From: Diphasiastrum complanatum
Taxonomy: Eukaryota > Streptophyta > Lycopodiopsida > Lycopodiales > Lycopodiaceae
Direction: 5' to 3'
Assembly: GCA_029204225.1 (NCBI GenBank)
Contig: MU831567.1
Span: forward strand, 1-64,000
Length of the DNA stretch: 64,000 nt
Made by a program: the position numbers and the translations under genes. Positions 1 through 11,334 of this stretch are shown here, one piece after another. The notes under the pieces were generated by a model that did not search any database, had not been told where the DNA came from, and was given only the letters and a program-made list of their open reading frames with translations. How positions within the stretch are numbered: the stretch's first letter is position 1; each line of letters begins with the position of its first letter.

Positions 1-179
1 ACGAATAAGTGTGACAAGAAACTGGAGGAAGTTCTCTATGTCCCCTACTCTTGGTAAAGATTGTCTATCTATAACTAAGATAGTCAATACAAGCATGTCA
101 GTAACCTTCACGAAGATACTCTTGTAAACTGTTCAAGGAAGATTCTGAATAACCTGGTTGCTAAAGACAACAGAGAAGA

Positions 180-960
180 AAATTTATATCACCTGAACAT
201 TTGAACAAGAATCAAACTCAAGAATCCGATAGATGTAGAGGCTATGTCACATGAACATGGAAGCCTTGTACCAAGCCAACAAAAGTCAGAGAATTCAAGG
301 AGTCAATATCAGGAGTAGAGATATTCGAACTACTTGTGAATACTGTCTTAAAGGCAAGATGACTAGAACACCTTTCAGAAAGGATGTTTAATAAGCAACT
401 AGGGTACTTGAAATTGTGCATTCAGATATTTGTGGACCATTCGGAGTATTGTCGTTGGGTGATGCAAAATACTTCATTTATGTTTATTGATGACTTCAGC
501 AAGTTCGCTATAGTATACTTTATTTGTACCAAATCTGAAGCTTTCAAGAAATTCGTTGAGTATACGAATTGGGATGAGAACCAGACACGTAATAAGTTAA
601 AGCAAATTCGCACAGATCCGGGAGGTGAGTACATTTTCAATGAATTCAAAGCTTACCGTATTGATCAGGGTATTATGCACACAAAGACTGCATCTTACAC
701 ACCTCAACACAATGGAATAGCTGAACGAAAGAATCGTACACTGCAAGGTGTATGAAGGCTCATGTGAAGGCACCAAAATAGTTGTGGGCAGAAGCAGTAG
801 CTAGATCAAATTATCTTCAGAATCGTATTCTGAAATCTCGAATACCGGATACTCCTCATGAGATATGGCGGAAATCGAGGCCAAATCTTGCACATGTTTG
901 GACATTTGGATGCGCAGTGTATATGCACATATGGCTCAATCAATCCTAGTTCAACTTGGA
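180..960 (+). pseudogene. Ty1/Copia integrase fragment, multiply frameshifted
   Basis: This is the integrase part of a Copia polyprotein, the enzyme that joins element cDNA to the chromosome. The zinc-binding N-domain end (CEYCLKGK followed by R.PF) is at 337-378. The catalytic core follows in other frames: VHSDICGP near 417, FIDDFSK near 483, TDPGGEY near 614 and HNGIAERKNRTL at 709-744. Text resembling LWAEA..RSNYLQNR follows a stop at about 755. At least three frame changes and the stop show it is dead. Its left end runs off the window or is degraded, and no LTR is visible. The family call is secure; the boundaries are approximate. Confidence 0.85.
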
Positions 961-1425
961 TGATGGTATAATAGATCTACTACAAATATCCTAGCAAATC
1001 ACTCCTCCAAAAAATTGATTCTAGTTCAATTTTGTTTGATATTTCACACACACTTAAGATCTGAACAAATCAGCCTTATAGATCTGATCTAATGCTTCAA
1101 AATGAATTGCTTCAATGACTCAAATCACTATTTGATCATTAGCATTCAATAGATTGAACCTAGATCTATACAATGCACTAAAAACCTTGAATTTTGGACT
1201 AATATGCACATTTTTGAGTCAAAAACACTAATGGAAGTTAATTTGAAGGCTGTTGTATGGTTTCACATGTGTGGACAGTACTTCATCAGCCCACAAATCG
1301 ATCTTGACAAAAAATAATGATGATACCTCTCTCCTTGAACTCGCCCTCTCAAGTAAAACTCAAAAACGACACATTGTCAATAATTTCACAAGTACTATTA
1401 ATCATTTAGATCACTCTTAGACTTG
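960..1425. other. AT-rich interval, probable leader of a minus-strand Copia element
   Basis: No coding region is supported here. The part from about 1260 to 1425 resembles the stretch next to the primer site of the Copia element at 47.4-47.6 kb in position and composition. It contains TTCACATGTGTGGA at 1262, one of several related palindromes. The junction with the opposite-strand integrase fragment near 960 is not sharp. Confidence 0.4.
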
Positions 1426-1437
1426 GCTCTGATACCA
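1426..1437 (-). promoter_or_regulatory. Primer-binding site, initiator tRNA-Met type
   Basis: On the minus strand this reads TGGTATCAGAGC, complementary to the 3' end of plant initiator tRNA-Met, the usual primer for Copia reverse transcription. It directly abuts the LTR that begins with TG at 1438 on the plus strand, so the element runs leftward. Confidence 0.8.
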
Positions 1438-2239
1438 TGTCAATTTTCAGAGAAAAAGGACAATTATAATTGTACTTATCAATCATTAAGAGATATTGAT
1501 TGCTTAATCCAAAGATCTATCAGGTTCTAGGTGTTAGATCCTGATCTAGATGCTTTACAGTATGATTTAAGCAAGAGCAATGGATCAAATGATTAAAAAC
1601 ATGGATGAGTGGCCTCACACGTGTGGAGGATAGTACCAGTACGGCCTGTTTACAGAGAGTAAAGTACTCAAGCTTACAAATGTATTTTAATCATAAAAAC
1701 TTAGGACAAGTGTGGAAAATACAAGCAAGACTAGAATTTGCCAATGTCACATCAACTTCTCATTGATTTGGTTGTACATCCACGACCTTTGTACTGACCA
1801 GCAAGCCTTCACACATGTGAAGAGTGCCTAGTCATCCAGATCGACCAATGGGAGCCATATGTGTCATTTCCCAAAGTTGACTATTCTCTTTGGCTAGAAA
1901 ACAAAAAGCTAGTCTTCCACATTTATAGGAATATTCCCTATAAAATAGGATCTAATGGAGTCTTCTTATCTTATCATCCAGAAGCTTATCCACACGTGTG
2001 AATGGTATCTTGACATGTGTGAGTAATAACTCATTCACATGGAAGACCAATCTATTTACATAAAGTTTGACCAATTTGACCCTTTTCAAGGTTCTACTCA
2101 AAGGTCAATTTCACACTAGTGTAGATCAAGCTAAAATCAATCTAACTTTATAAAAGTGACTTATGTACATTCTTTCACACGTGAGAACAGACTCCACACG
2201 TGTGAGATCCTATCAAGATCAATTAACTTGAGATCTACA
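1438..2239 (-). repeat. Copia LTR with clustered CACACGTGTG palindromes
   Basis: On the plus strand the block runs from TGTCAATTTTCAGAG next to the primer site to a plausible ...GATCTACA end. The first 15 bases closely match the LTR start at 47599, so the two LTRs are related. It carries repeated copies of a palindrome around CACACGTGTG or CACATGTGTG (near 1613, 1815, 1990, 2013, 2175 and 2194). The right edge is my best guess; the left edge is secure because of the primer site. Confidence 0.6.
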
Positions 2240-2246
2240 AGGTACA

Positions 2247-3265
2247 TCAAGTTGGAAGTGATATTTTTAACATGGCACCATGTCGGATGTCGGAATCCAT
2301 CACATATTTAATGTGTTGAATTCCAACATCCACTTTAAAACTATATTCCCACCAGCTACCAGAGGCAACCTGAGTTTTTTCTTTACGGGGGTTCGATAGA
2401 GATGTCGGATACCGACATGTCAGATTTCGACACTTTATGGGATTTCGCAAAATCAATCGCAACCACATGTCGGAATGAGCGCGTTTTGTAGTAGTTCTTC
2501 TTGCCAACAAAAGTAAAAGGATCACCTCAATCTTGCCCTTTGGACTACTTGCCTTTGCCCTTGCCCTTGAACTTGCCTTTTCACAACATAACTTTCTCAT
2601 TTCCAACTTGAGATGTAGAAGATGATCCTCCTCTTGATTGGAGTCTAACATCTTCAACACCAAGACCTCTTGCAAGTCCTCCATAGTTGGCAATGTCTTT
2701 TGAGTAGCAAAACTTTGCACCCAGTTAGCATGTTCATCCAATTAGCCATTAAGAACAACTAGAACAAGCTCAACATCCTTAATGCTTTCACAAATACATG
2801 CTAATTCATCATTCAAATCTTTAACTTTCAAAATGAAAGCTTGAGCAATTTCATCCTTTTGAAGACTTTGAAAGATTTGCCTCCTAAGAGTTGGACCCTT
2901 GATGTAGACTTGGATTTATAAACCATCTTCAAGGTTTTCCAAGCTTCACTAGATGTAGTGCATTTACCAGCTTCCTTGAGAAGTTCATTTGTCACATTCA
3001 TCTTGATCACATGAAGAGTTTTTTTTGCCCTCCTATCATACCTCAGTTTTTTTTAAGGTGCCAAAGGTCTCTCCTCCACACCTACAACAATATCCATCAA
3101 CTCATTCATCTCCAGCAAAGGCTCCATCCTCACCTTCCAAGTTGAATACTTGCTTACGATAAGCCTATCATTGCTCTCCAACATGCAACCACTTGAGGTT
3201 GGCATGTTGCAATGATTGAAATTCATCATGAAGATAAGGCAAACTAGTAATGTCACGATGAACAT
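2247..3265 (-). pseudogene. Copia gag remnant
   Basis: Reading leftward from 3265, three successive frames give typical Copia Gag text. The first contains YSTWKVRMEPLLE (3053-3265). The second contains SSEAWKTLKMVYKSKS...RVQLL (2828-3010). The third has LPTMEDLQEVLVLKMLDSNQEEDHL (2247-2741). Gag forms the virus-like particle of the element. The frames do not join and no intact zinc knuckle is visible. It lies on the far side of the LTR at 1438-2239, so it is either a different element or a rearranged copy. Confidence 0.7.
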
Positions 3266-3269
3266 AAAT

Positions 3270-5830
3270 GTGGAAAAAGATTTCTTTGAGAATTCGCATT
3301 TAAAGTATACTTGTTAATTGTACCAACTTGCCAAATCAAGAAACAATGTATTGCACTTTTGATGCGTAGAACAACTCTAGGTGATTGAGTAGACAAAATC
3401 AATCAGCTTAGGGATGCTCAAAACATAACTCTTAATCCTATTATAGCATACATGATCTTGCAGTGGAATGTGGGAGTGTAATATAGGCGAATGGTTTACC
3501 ATAGTGGAAAAATTTTGATTTCTACTTAAAGCAACATGCGCGAGGTATAATGTCAATCCAACATTGGAGATCTAAAATTTTCATCTAGATTGCAAGCTTC
3601 CTTGGAACCCTCAAGTTAAAAAGCTTATATTTATTCATAAAGTATGACCATGATTTGAGATTTGATAAAGAGGTTAGACCTTGACCATTTAGATTGGTCT
3701 AGAAAGACATTAAACTCTATTGATATTTGTTAAGATGCCAACACAACTAGGAATACAAATAACCCAAAACTTTGTTTTACCAATATGTCTAGAAACAAGC
3801 AGTAGAAGCTATAAAATAAGTAAAACCTGACTTTCTTAATTTTACTAATGGTCAGCTAGGTCAATCTCATGACTAATACAAAACACTCATTCAACTTAAA
3901 AATATTGATAATGTGCATAACTTGAGTCTTGCATTGTTCTACAACCCCAAGAATAGGTCATGTAATGGTGGAACAAAGTATTTGTCCATGGTACTTCAAG
4001 AAAATTATGTCTATAAAAGGCTTGAGTTTTTCTTTTAAAAGATCTGTTCGCCAAAAATGCTTAACATTGAGTTTTGAAAAGCCACATCATGTTACTTCTT
4101 TTGCTTTGGATCTTACTTTTCGAGGACGTGAGTATCGCTATCCAAAAAAGATTAACATATCCATGTCGCTAGTACTGATAAGATGGATAAAAATGTTTAC
4201 ATTTTAATTTGCTTCTTGACTTAGTGCAGTTATATTGCTTCTTGCCAAGTTGACATCATTATTTATATATCCACCTCTTCATGAATATTCATGGTTATCA
4301 AACAAATATTTCTCTCTTAAGAAACTCTAGTAATGTTTGCTTTTTATTAGTCTCTATATCCTATTGTGGAACTATTTGGACTAAACTATTGCTGATAGAT
4401 GTAGATTAACTTGATATCCAAGGCTTGTTCCAATTCAAAATCATAATATAAATAAGTATTCATATTCAAGGCAAGAACTTTCCAAGGATTTCGCTTACAA
4501 TTGTGAAAACCTTTGAAAAACTTCCATAAGATGCACATTTTCATGTGCCATCATAGTTGATGTTTTCTCCTTGCATGAATAAGTAATACTCCACTCAAAC
4601 ACAATAGTACTCTAGCCAAGAAGCATTTCAACTTTGGACAACCATTAGAGTTTCATGCAAATTGGAAGCTTAAGATATCAGGGTTTGGAGTAAAATTTGA
4701 ACAATTCCAATCATTATTTAACTTAAAGTTTTGGGTGTTCTGGTTGCTCTTCTATTATTTGACAAAAAACAATAAACAGCTTGACAAAGATTGTTAAAAC
4801 ATTTTCTATCTCTGATATCAATTCTGTAAGTTGTTGGAGAGAGAGATGATAAAAAGCAAATAAACTTGAACAATCAATATCACATAGGTAACATCAATGA
4901 TTAATCAGAAAAATTTTATTTGATGATGAACATGCACTTACAATTCATCAACTCCCTTTTTCTGGATAAATCAAGACATTCAAACATTGCCTTCGTGCTA
5001 AATACTCAGACACTGATGGATAACTTCAGTCTAAATACTTCAGCAAAGTGTTCAAATGCATTTCACAAATCATTGCTTCATAGAAAGAAAGACACAGCTA
5101 AAGAACTACCAAGATAACCAAAATGACTTGTTTCACCTCAAATTTCTTTACATTGTACTGAGAGCACATGGTGTGATTATTGTTGTGCAAGAATCCTTTC
5201 TTCATGGCCTGTAACATATTGAACCATAATGTCTATTTTTTTTTAATCATTTTTTGTTGTCCAATTCTTTTAAGTGCAGCGTTCTCTAAAGGTGTCAGAT
5301 TACCTCACACCAGAAGAGGCCCAATCTGTCCTTAGCAATTTATCTTCATGAAGAATGACCGAATCTGCAAATAAATTGACCATCAAGTGCAATTTTTATA
5401 TTGAAAGATGTCCAATCTGATCCTGAATTTATATGGAGGAACGAAAGTACGTGCTGAAAGGTTACACAGTGGATGCAATATCGTTCATCTTGTGTAACAA
5501 GGAATGGAGGACAAGCTAGAAGTAAATCTAACTAAGCAAAGCTTAAATGACGGCATCCTAGCTCCTAAGAGAACGATACTTTATCAATAGGCTTGCAATC
5601 TGACATTTAACTGACCAGTGATACGTGCTGAATGCAAAGGAAACGATAACTTACTCCTGTTAAATGAGCCAATGGGCACATGCAGGAGAAAAAAAATAGG
5701 CCAATTGGCCAAGCACTTGAGGCCCATGCACCCTACTGTTTGACTATGGTTCTAGGCTGTACTTACAGGTGAACAAAATATACCAAAAATACACGTACCT
5801 CTTCTTTGGAAGTTTTACAACACATCTATC
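3270..5830. other. No gene recognised
   Basis: AT-rich sequence. Short open frames (for example 3929-4207 plus and 4920-5117 plus) have no recognisable domain and look like chance. No LTR pair, RNA gene or tandem repeat was seen. Confidence 0.5.
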
Positions 5831-5833
5831 TGC

Positions 5834-6307
5834 TTAAAAGTCTTGAAACAACCATTTGACAGAGAAAAAAACTATCAAAAGTAGTCTGAAAACTAGGAGG
5901 AAGAGTAATAAATGAGGTGTCAGTGTTGAGCAGCTGGAAATTGGAAACAAAGACCACTCACTCACATGTGAGTAGATAAAAGAACGAAACATTCCAGAAG
6001 CTTCCAACACTGCCCTACTGTAACCAGATAGAAGCATACTATTCACAAATAAGGTCCTCTATACTGTACCCTGAATCTGAGACTTGGCAGTCCTTAGGAT
6101 TGGTTCATGTTCAATCATCTCACAACAGAAACTGGCAATACTATAACAAAGGGAGAGTAACATACAAGAAGAACAATTATCACCTAGAAATGCTAGATTG
6201 CTTCACGTGAAAAACAATACAGCAAATGTGGAATTCCTGTGTGAAAAGTGCAACAGCATCCTTTTGAGTTTGTTGATGCCTATACTACATGACTAACATA
6301 CCCTACT
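5834..6307 (-). other. Probable 3' flank/UTR of the DOG1-like gene
   Basis: Sequence beyond the stop codon at 6308. A short open frame at 5834-6046 encodes only a hydrophobic, low-complexity stretch and is not supported as a gene. Confidence 0.35.
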
Positions 6308-8242
6308 TCAGCCTTCTGTACCTGCAGAGCCACAAACCCTCTCAAGACTATTCGTATGTGGAAAATCTGAAGTATCAGTTCCAGTTTTCTCTGGGAGTTC
6401 GGTTGTCAAACGATGAGAAGCCAAGCTTACTCCTGAGATAGGTCCGCATTCAAATGAAAAAGATCCTTTCTGTTTTGAAGAGATGTCTTCTGCATTCCCG
6501 TTACTGGCATCAGTTATCAAAATTGTAGACCCGTCTGCTTCAGCTAAAAGAGAATCTGCGTCTACAGTCCGATGGGAAAGAGATCTGTCACCAAATGAAA
6601 TTCCAAACAAGCTTTTGAATGCAAATATCAGCTCAAAAGCAGTAATGCTACACTTCGCAGCTTGTATTGGATTCAAAATAGAAAATAGCTCCTGTAAGGT
6701 CTCTTTCCTAAGCTTTTCGGCCTGTATCAAAAGCTCCCTTAGTTCAGAAATCTTTGTTTTAAAAACCTCCCTTCGTTTTGACCAATTCCCAATACTCAAA
6801 GCTGCAATCATCGTCTGATCTGCTATTAACATCTGCAGTCCAATTTTCATTCTGGTTTAGCATATTGATCTCCATTGCTTATTTCAACTATCAAACATAG
6901 CACATTAACAACATATCCCCTCAATCTCAAGAAAATCAGTTTCTTGTGAAGGCGTTCACTTTTCTGCACAGACTCTGTCTTGAAGATAATTAAATTAATA
7001 AACTTGTATTAAAGCAGGGCATAGCTTAGTAAAGTTTCATTTAATTTTCACAGGCCCTTTCTGAAACCATAGAGCTAATAGAAGTAAGAAAGTAACATTG
7101 AATCAGGGCATTGCTCTCAAGTTTGCGAGAACTTTGCGGGATCGTGTAGCACTGGAAGGTATAGAGTTGCTAAATGGTTCAAAAACAAAGGACAAGTGCA
7201 GCTCATTTGACCGCACCTCATATGATAGAAGTCCCAACTACTCAATGCAATAGCTTTCTCTCTCCCACACACACCTCTTTAACTGGAGGAGGTACAACAT
7301 GCTGAGACTTCAGAAATTAAGCATCTCAGAATTAGAACTAACCTGTAGAACAGCCAATTTTTTGGACAGATCATCCTCTGCTAGGCGCGTAAGTTCTTGC
7401 AAAGAATTTAAAGCGTGCAGCTGTTTCTCTGAAAACAGTGGCACACCTCCAATTGGTTTGAATTCAGATAGATTCACAGATTGCTGTGCTCGTTTCCGAC
7501 TTTCCACCCCTAATACAGAATATACAAGTACGATGACTGAGGTTGGTCTCCATCCGCCTAGCCACATAAAAGCTGCCTCAAGATATGTATGGTTCTGACC
7601 TGCATTTTCCTCAAACCGTACAAGCTTCAGGAATATAATTCAGAATACTAAATTCACTCCCAACTTATACAAAAAAATCAGCAAAGCCCTGAATTTTTCC
7701 TGCTTTTTCTGACTTACAGATGAAAAACCTTACAGATTTTAAACATTTTCTATTTGTTCGATCCCGTGTAAAGAAATATGAAAGTTTGAAGTCAACCAAT
7801 TGCAGAAATAATTTGATAAAATCTGGCAAAACGCTACTCTTGATTTGTTTCAAGCACAGTCATTCCGAACACCCGCATCATCTTTGAGATTAAATGAATC
7901 TTTCATTCAGACTACCCGATGAATGTGAGAATCTGGTGAAATTACAAAAACAACTCCTGGACACCGGTAACAAGATCAAGCAATTGCAAACACAAAGAGC
8001 TTCATGGAGGGAGGCTCACCGCCAAGCATATACAGCACTTCTTCGCTGCTCATAGTAGCGAGGGGAGATGTATAGCCAGCAAGATAGTCGGACAATAACG
8101 CCCTCAATTCGTCTTCTAGTTTTTGATCTGATGACTTTGACATAAGATGTGAGCGCAAAAGCCTCACGTGATTTCTCGAATTTGCCCACCATCCATTCGA
8201 TGCGAATTCCACTGAGTTATGATACTGACCACCAGTAGCCAT
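6308..8242 (-). CDS. DOG1-domain protein (DOG1-like), three exons
   Basis: DOG1-domain proteins control seed dormancy and ABA responses in flowering plants; the same domain ends TGA bZIP factors. The proposed join is 8242-8020, 7572-7343 and 6832-6308, giving 325 residues. Donors are GGCG|GTGAGC and CAG|GTTAGT; acceptors are GGCAG|CT and TGCAG|AT. Phases agree (1, then 0). Exon 1 (residues 1-74) has LRALLSDYLAGYTSPL. Exon 2 (75-151) starts AFMWLGGWRPTS, the family's hallmark, and ends LHALNSLQELTRLAEDDLSK. Exon 3 (152-325) has ADQTMIAAL, LRELLIQAEKLRKETLQEL, ILNPIQAAKCSITAFELIF and a Ser/Thr-rich tail. No bZIP region is present, so it is not a TGA factor. The ATG at 8242 opens the only frame that splices cleanly. 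The reading frame is intact. Upstream lie a minisatellite and an ABRE-type cluster. The molecular activity in this lineage is unknown. Confidence 0.87.
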
Positions 8243-8404
8243 GCCTCTTTATCTGTTTTTACAAATCTAGCCTCTACCCAGCAATTCAACAGCTCCTCTG
8301 CTATGCCCTCACAAACCCATCAACAAAAGTCAAAAACTGTAAGAAAAAATCAATAATGGATCACAGAGCTTCTACCTAATGGAGTTGCAAGATACGCTAC
8401 TCTG

Positions 8405-9070
8405 TTACAAGGTGTTGCTAGGAAGGCCTGGGCTTAAGGCTTCACACTGCAGCCAAAATAACATGGATCCAGACAAGGTGTTGCTAGGAAGGCCTGAGCT
8501 TGGAACTGTGAGCAAAACCGGATTGGATCAATAAAAGATGTTGATAGAAAAGCCTGGGCTTCGGAGCTTTGCACTGCAGCAAAAAGAGCGTGGATCAATA
8601 CAAGGTACTGCTAGGAAGGCCCAGGATTTGGAGTTAAATTCAGACTGCAGCAAAAACAGCATGGATCATTACAAGGTGCTATTAGGAATGCCTGGGCTTT
8701 GGAGCTAAATTTACACTGCATCAAAAAACAAAAACAGCATGGATCAATACAAGGTACTGCTAGGAAGGCCTAGGATTTGGAGTTAAATTCAGACTGCAGC
8801 AAAAACAACGTGGATCAATACAAGGTGCTATTAGGAATGCCTGGGCTTTGGAGCTAAATTTACACTGCATCAAAAACAAAAAACAGCATGGATCAATACT
8901 AGGAAGGCCTAGAATTTGGAGCTGAATTCAGACTGCAGCAAAAATACCATGGATCATCAATCCTCGCCTGGGCTTGAAGCTTCACACTGCACCAATACAA
9001 GGTCTTGCCAGAAAACCCTGGGCTTAGAGTTTCATCCACTGCAGCAAAAGCAGCACTGATCAATAGCTAT
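8405..9070. repeat. Minisatellite, about nine units of 62-80 bp, just 5' of the DOG1-like gene
   Basis: Units begin with AAGGTGTTGCTAGGAAGGCC (or AAGGTACTGC / AAGGTGCTATTAGG), pass through CTGGGCTT.GGAGCT and ACTGCAGCAAAAACAGC, and end ATGGATCAATAC. Unit starts lie near 8410, 8474, 8535, 8602, 8672, 8751, 8822, 8898 (lacking its start) and 8999. Variants alternate between a TACTGC and a TGCTATTAGG type, which suggests higher-order duplication. It sits 170-830 bp upstream of the ATG, so it may overlap the 5' UTR or core promoter. Confidence 0.9.
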
Positions 9071-9281
9071 CTGAGAGCAGAAACAGGCAGTGATGATTGA
9101 TGCTGCCGTATGTCAGAATTTCTTCTAAGATTAGATCGAAATCTGCAGATTTACACCATCAGCTCCTCATCAGCTCCTCTTGCTCTCTCGCAATTCATCA
9201 AATTTCAACTGCCCATATTTATTAATCCCTCATTAGCCACACCTTAATCGCAATTAATGCCTTAAGCCGGCAGCTTAATCG

Positions 9282-9841
9282 CACGTGATACCCCCGCACC
9301 TCCCACTTAGATGCGAGCCACGCGTCCTAACTGCCGTCAGATGCGAGCCACTAGAAGATCTTTCAATGGCTGGATGATGCTACGTGGCAGAATCGGAACT
9401 GCAAGGACAATCCAACGGTCGGTTTTAGGATATCTTGACACGCGTCCTCGGATCGTAAAGTTGCTGCGCTTTTTGAGCATACGTGGCACACAGCAAGAAA
9501 AGAGCTTCTTGTGTCTGACGTGGCAGATGAGCTGTAAAGCCTACAAACTTATAGATCATAAAAAAATAATAACATGAAAGAAAATGGTATTTTTCTCACG
9601 GGCACTGCAAACAATAAGCTCAAACATGCCCATCGACCAACCCGTTTGAACGAGCCAACAATTGCGGGCCCCAAACACGTGTCACCTGCTGATACGCGAG
9701 TCTGATCTCTCATATCTTTATGTTGCACGTCCTCTGCCCCTGCGGTGCTCCGCCCGACTTCAACGGCACTACCTGGTCTTTTGACACGTATCGAAAACTG
9801 TTCCTCGTCAGTTCGTGCATTTTCGCGGCTTGCGACGTGGC
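9282..9841. promoter_or_regulatory. ABRE/G-box cluster upstream of the DOG1-like gene
   Basis: Exact ACGTGGC occurs at 9382-9388, 9481-9487, 9518-9524 and 9835-9841. ACGTGTC is at 9677-9683 and the G-box CACGTG at 9282-9287. ACGTG(G/T)C is the established binding core of AREB/ABF/ABI5 bZIP factors. Five such 7-mers in 460 bp is far above chance expectation (roughly 0.1-0.2 on both strands). They lie 1.1-1.6 kb 5' of the DOG1-like ATG with no other gene between. Assigning them to that gene is inference. Confidence 0.65.
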
Positions 9842-10004
9842 ATTTCGGCATTCGTGCGCTTTTGTCAGCTCAGAACATATTGATAGATGCTTGTCAGGAC
9901 CTTATTAACCGGGAATCTTTAACTTGTTAACTATTCACCTCTTGTCTTTGGGTCATATATTATTTTTTTACATATGAATGGCCCAACTAATTTATTTTCT
10001 TTTG

Positions 10005-10275
10005 TGTTGCTTTGCAAAAGGCAAAGGCAATATTATGTGTTGAGGTCGGCCAATGGAGTTTGAATACAAGTCAACGTTAAAGGCTACATGGTTGTGGTGG
10101 ACTTAACATTTAAGGTTCGCACATTTGTGGGAGGCCTGAAATAGCATGTATGCATGAGAGAAAGTAGAAGTGATGTGCAATCAAGGAAGGCATGAAAAGA
10201 TGATAGTTCTTGATTGCTTGCATAAGAGAAATTTTTGCCAAAAAGCATGTAGTTTGCATGCGAACTAGAAATGCG
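10005..10275 (+). repeat. Dispersed repeat, copy A (mate at 59705)
   Basis: About 270 bp closely matching 59705-59972 in the same orientation. Shared blocks include TGTTGAGGTCGG.CAATGG, AAGTCAAC.TTAAAG, GAGGCCT.AAATAG.. and TAGTTTGCATG. Identity is roughly three quarters by eye. No coding content or terminal repeats were recognised. It may be a degraded non-autonomous element. Confidence 0.7.
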
Positions 10276-10640
10276 TGAGGAATGCATATGACGCGCATTT
10301 GAGCATGATTAGCATTAAAAATAGAGCATGTAGATATCAACAACTTTTCAGTTTTTTGAAAAGCAGTTAGGCGAGAGATATTAAATATCTGGAAATAAAA
10401 TTTAGGGAAATCTAATCTGCAAAACCTGAAATTTCAAATACAGAGGCGGAGCTCTACAACGTCCGAATTTGCAATTCTCTTTAACCCAACTTTTCAAAGA
10501 CCAAATTTGTAGTTCTCTTCAACGCAGCTTTTCGAAGCTGACGAGGAATGGTTGGTCAGAGCAAGGCTGCGAACATATAGAGTAAACTTATGAGTACATC
10601 ATCTTGCGATACAGGCAATCCACGCTCCATGATGAACTAG

Positions 10641-11334
10641 ATGGGCTTACTAAATTCTTTTTGGTCGGAGGCGTGCAATGCGGCAAAATTCTTAAAAAAT
10701 AGAAGTCCCACAGTTGCGGTTTCAAATGTAACTCTCGAAGAAGCACTTACGGGAATGAAACCTAGAATAGACAAGTTTCGAGTCTTTGGGTATAAAGCTT
10801 ATGTACACGTGCCAAAGGAGGAGCGAAGCAAGCTTGATGCCAAAGCAATAAAGTGCATCTTTGTCGGCTATGATGAGAGGACAAAGGCATACAAGTGTTT
10901 TGATCCTGTGATGAATAAGATTCACATTAGTTTGATGATGAAGACCATGCGGGTGGTGATGAAAGCATCAAAAGACTTCTCACAATCTTGGATGAAGATG
11001 AAGAACATGAGGATCAAGCTCAAGAAGACGAGTATGAGAGAAAGAGGAGATGGAATCAATCCACAGGCATGATACGTGGGAGTTGGTTGATCTAGCCCAT
11101 GGAAAGAAACCCATTGACAACAAATGGGTATACAGAACAAAGTTTCATGCGGATGGCACGATCACAAAGCATAAGGCACGCCTAGTAGTAAAAGGCTATG
11201 AGCAAAGCAAGGGGATTGACTATGAGGAGACATTTGCTCCAGTGACTAAGTTGTGTTCGCCTACTGTTGTTGTAGTGCACGCATCGAGGGAATCATTCGA
11301 CCACTACCTTCATGCAGTAGTAGGATCGATCTAA
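10641..11334 (+). pseudogene. Copia integrase-RT fragment
   Basis: The first frame (10641-11072) holds the integrase C-terminal part: FWSEACNAAKFLKNRSP, IDKFRVFGYKAYVHVP and KAIKCIFVGYDERTKAYKC. A second frame (11050-11334) starts the reverse transcriptase: DTWELVDLAHGKKPIDNKWV, HKARLVVKGYEQSKGIDYEE and TFAPVTKL. The RT then stops making sense near 11255, where the sequence runs into an inverted Copia piece. The fragment is dead, with a frameshift and truncation at both ends. Confidence 0.85.

Noticed and set aside
3929-4207. 92-residue plus-strand open frame
   Set aside because: No recognisable domain and no splice or promoter context; looks like chance in AT-rich DNA.
5834-6046. Hydrophobic 70-residue minus-strand frame
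   Set aside because: Downstream of the DOG1-like stop; low complexity, probably UTR.
6483-6818. 111-residue plus-strand frame
   Set aside because: Antisense shadow of DOG1-like exon 3.
9549-9930. Several short frames on both strands between the DOG1-like gene and the dispersed repeat
   Set aside because: No family match; the region is better explained as promoter with ABRE-type sites.
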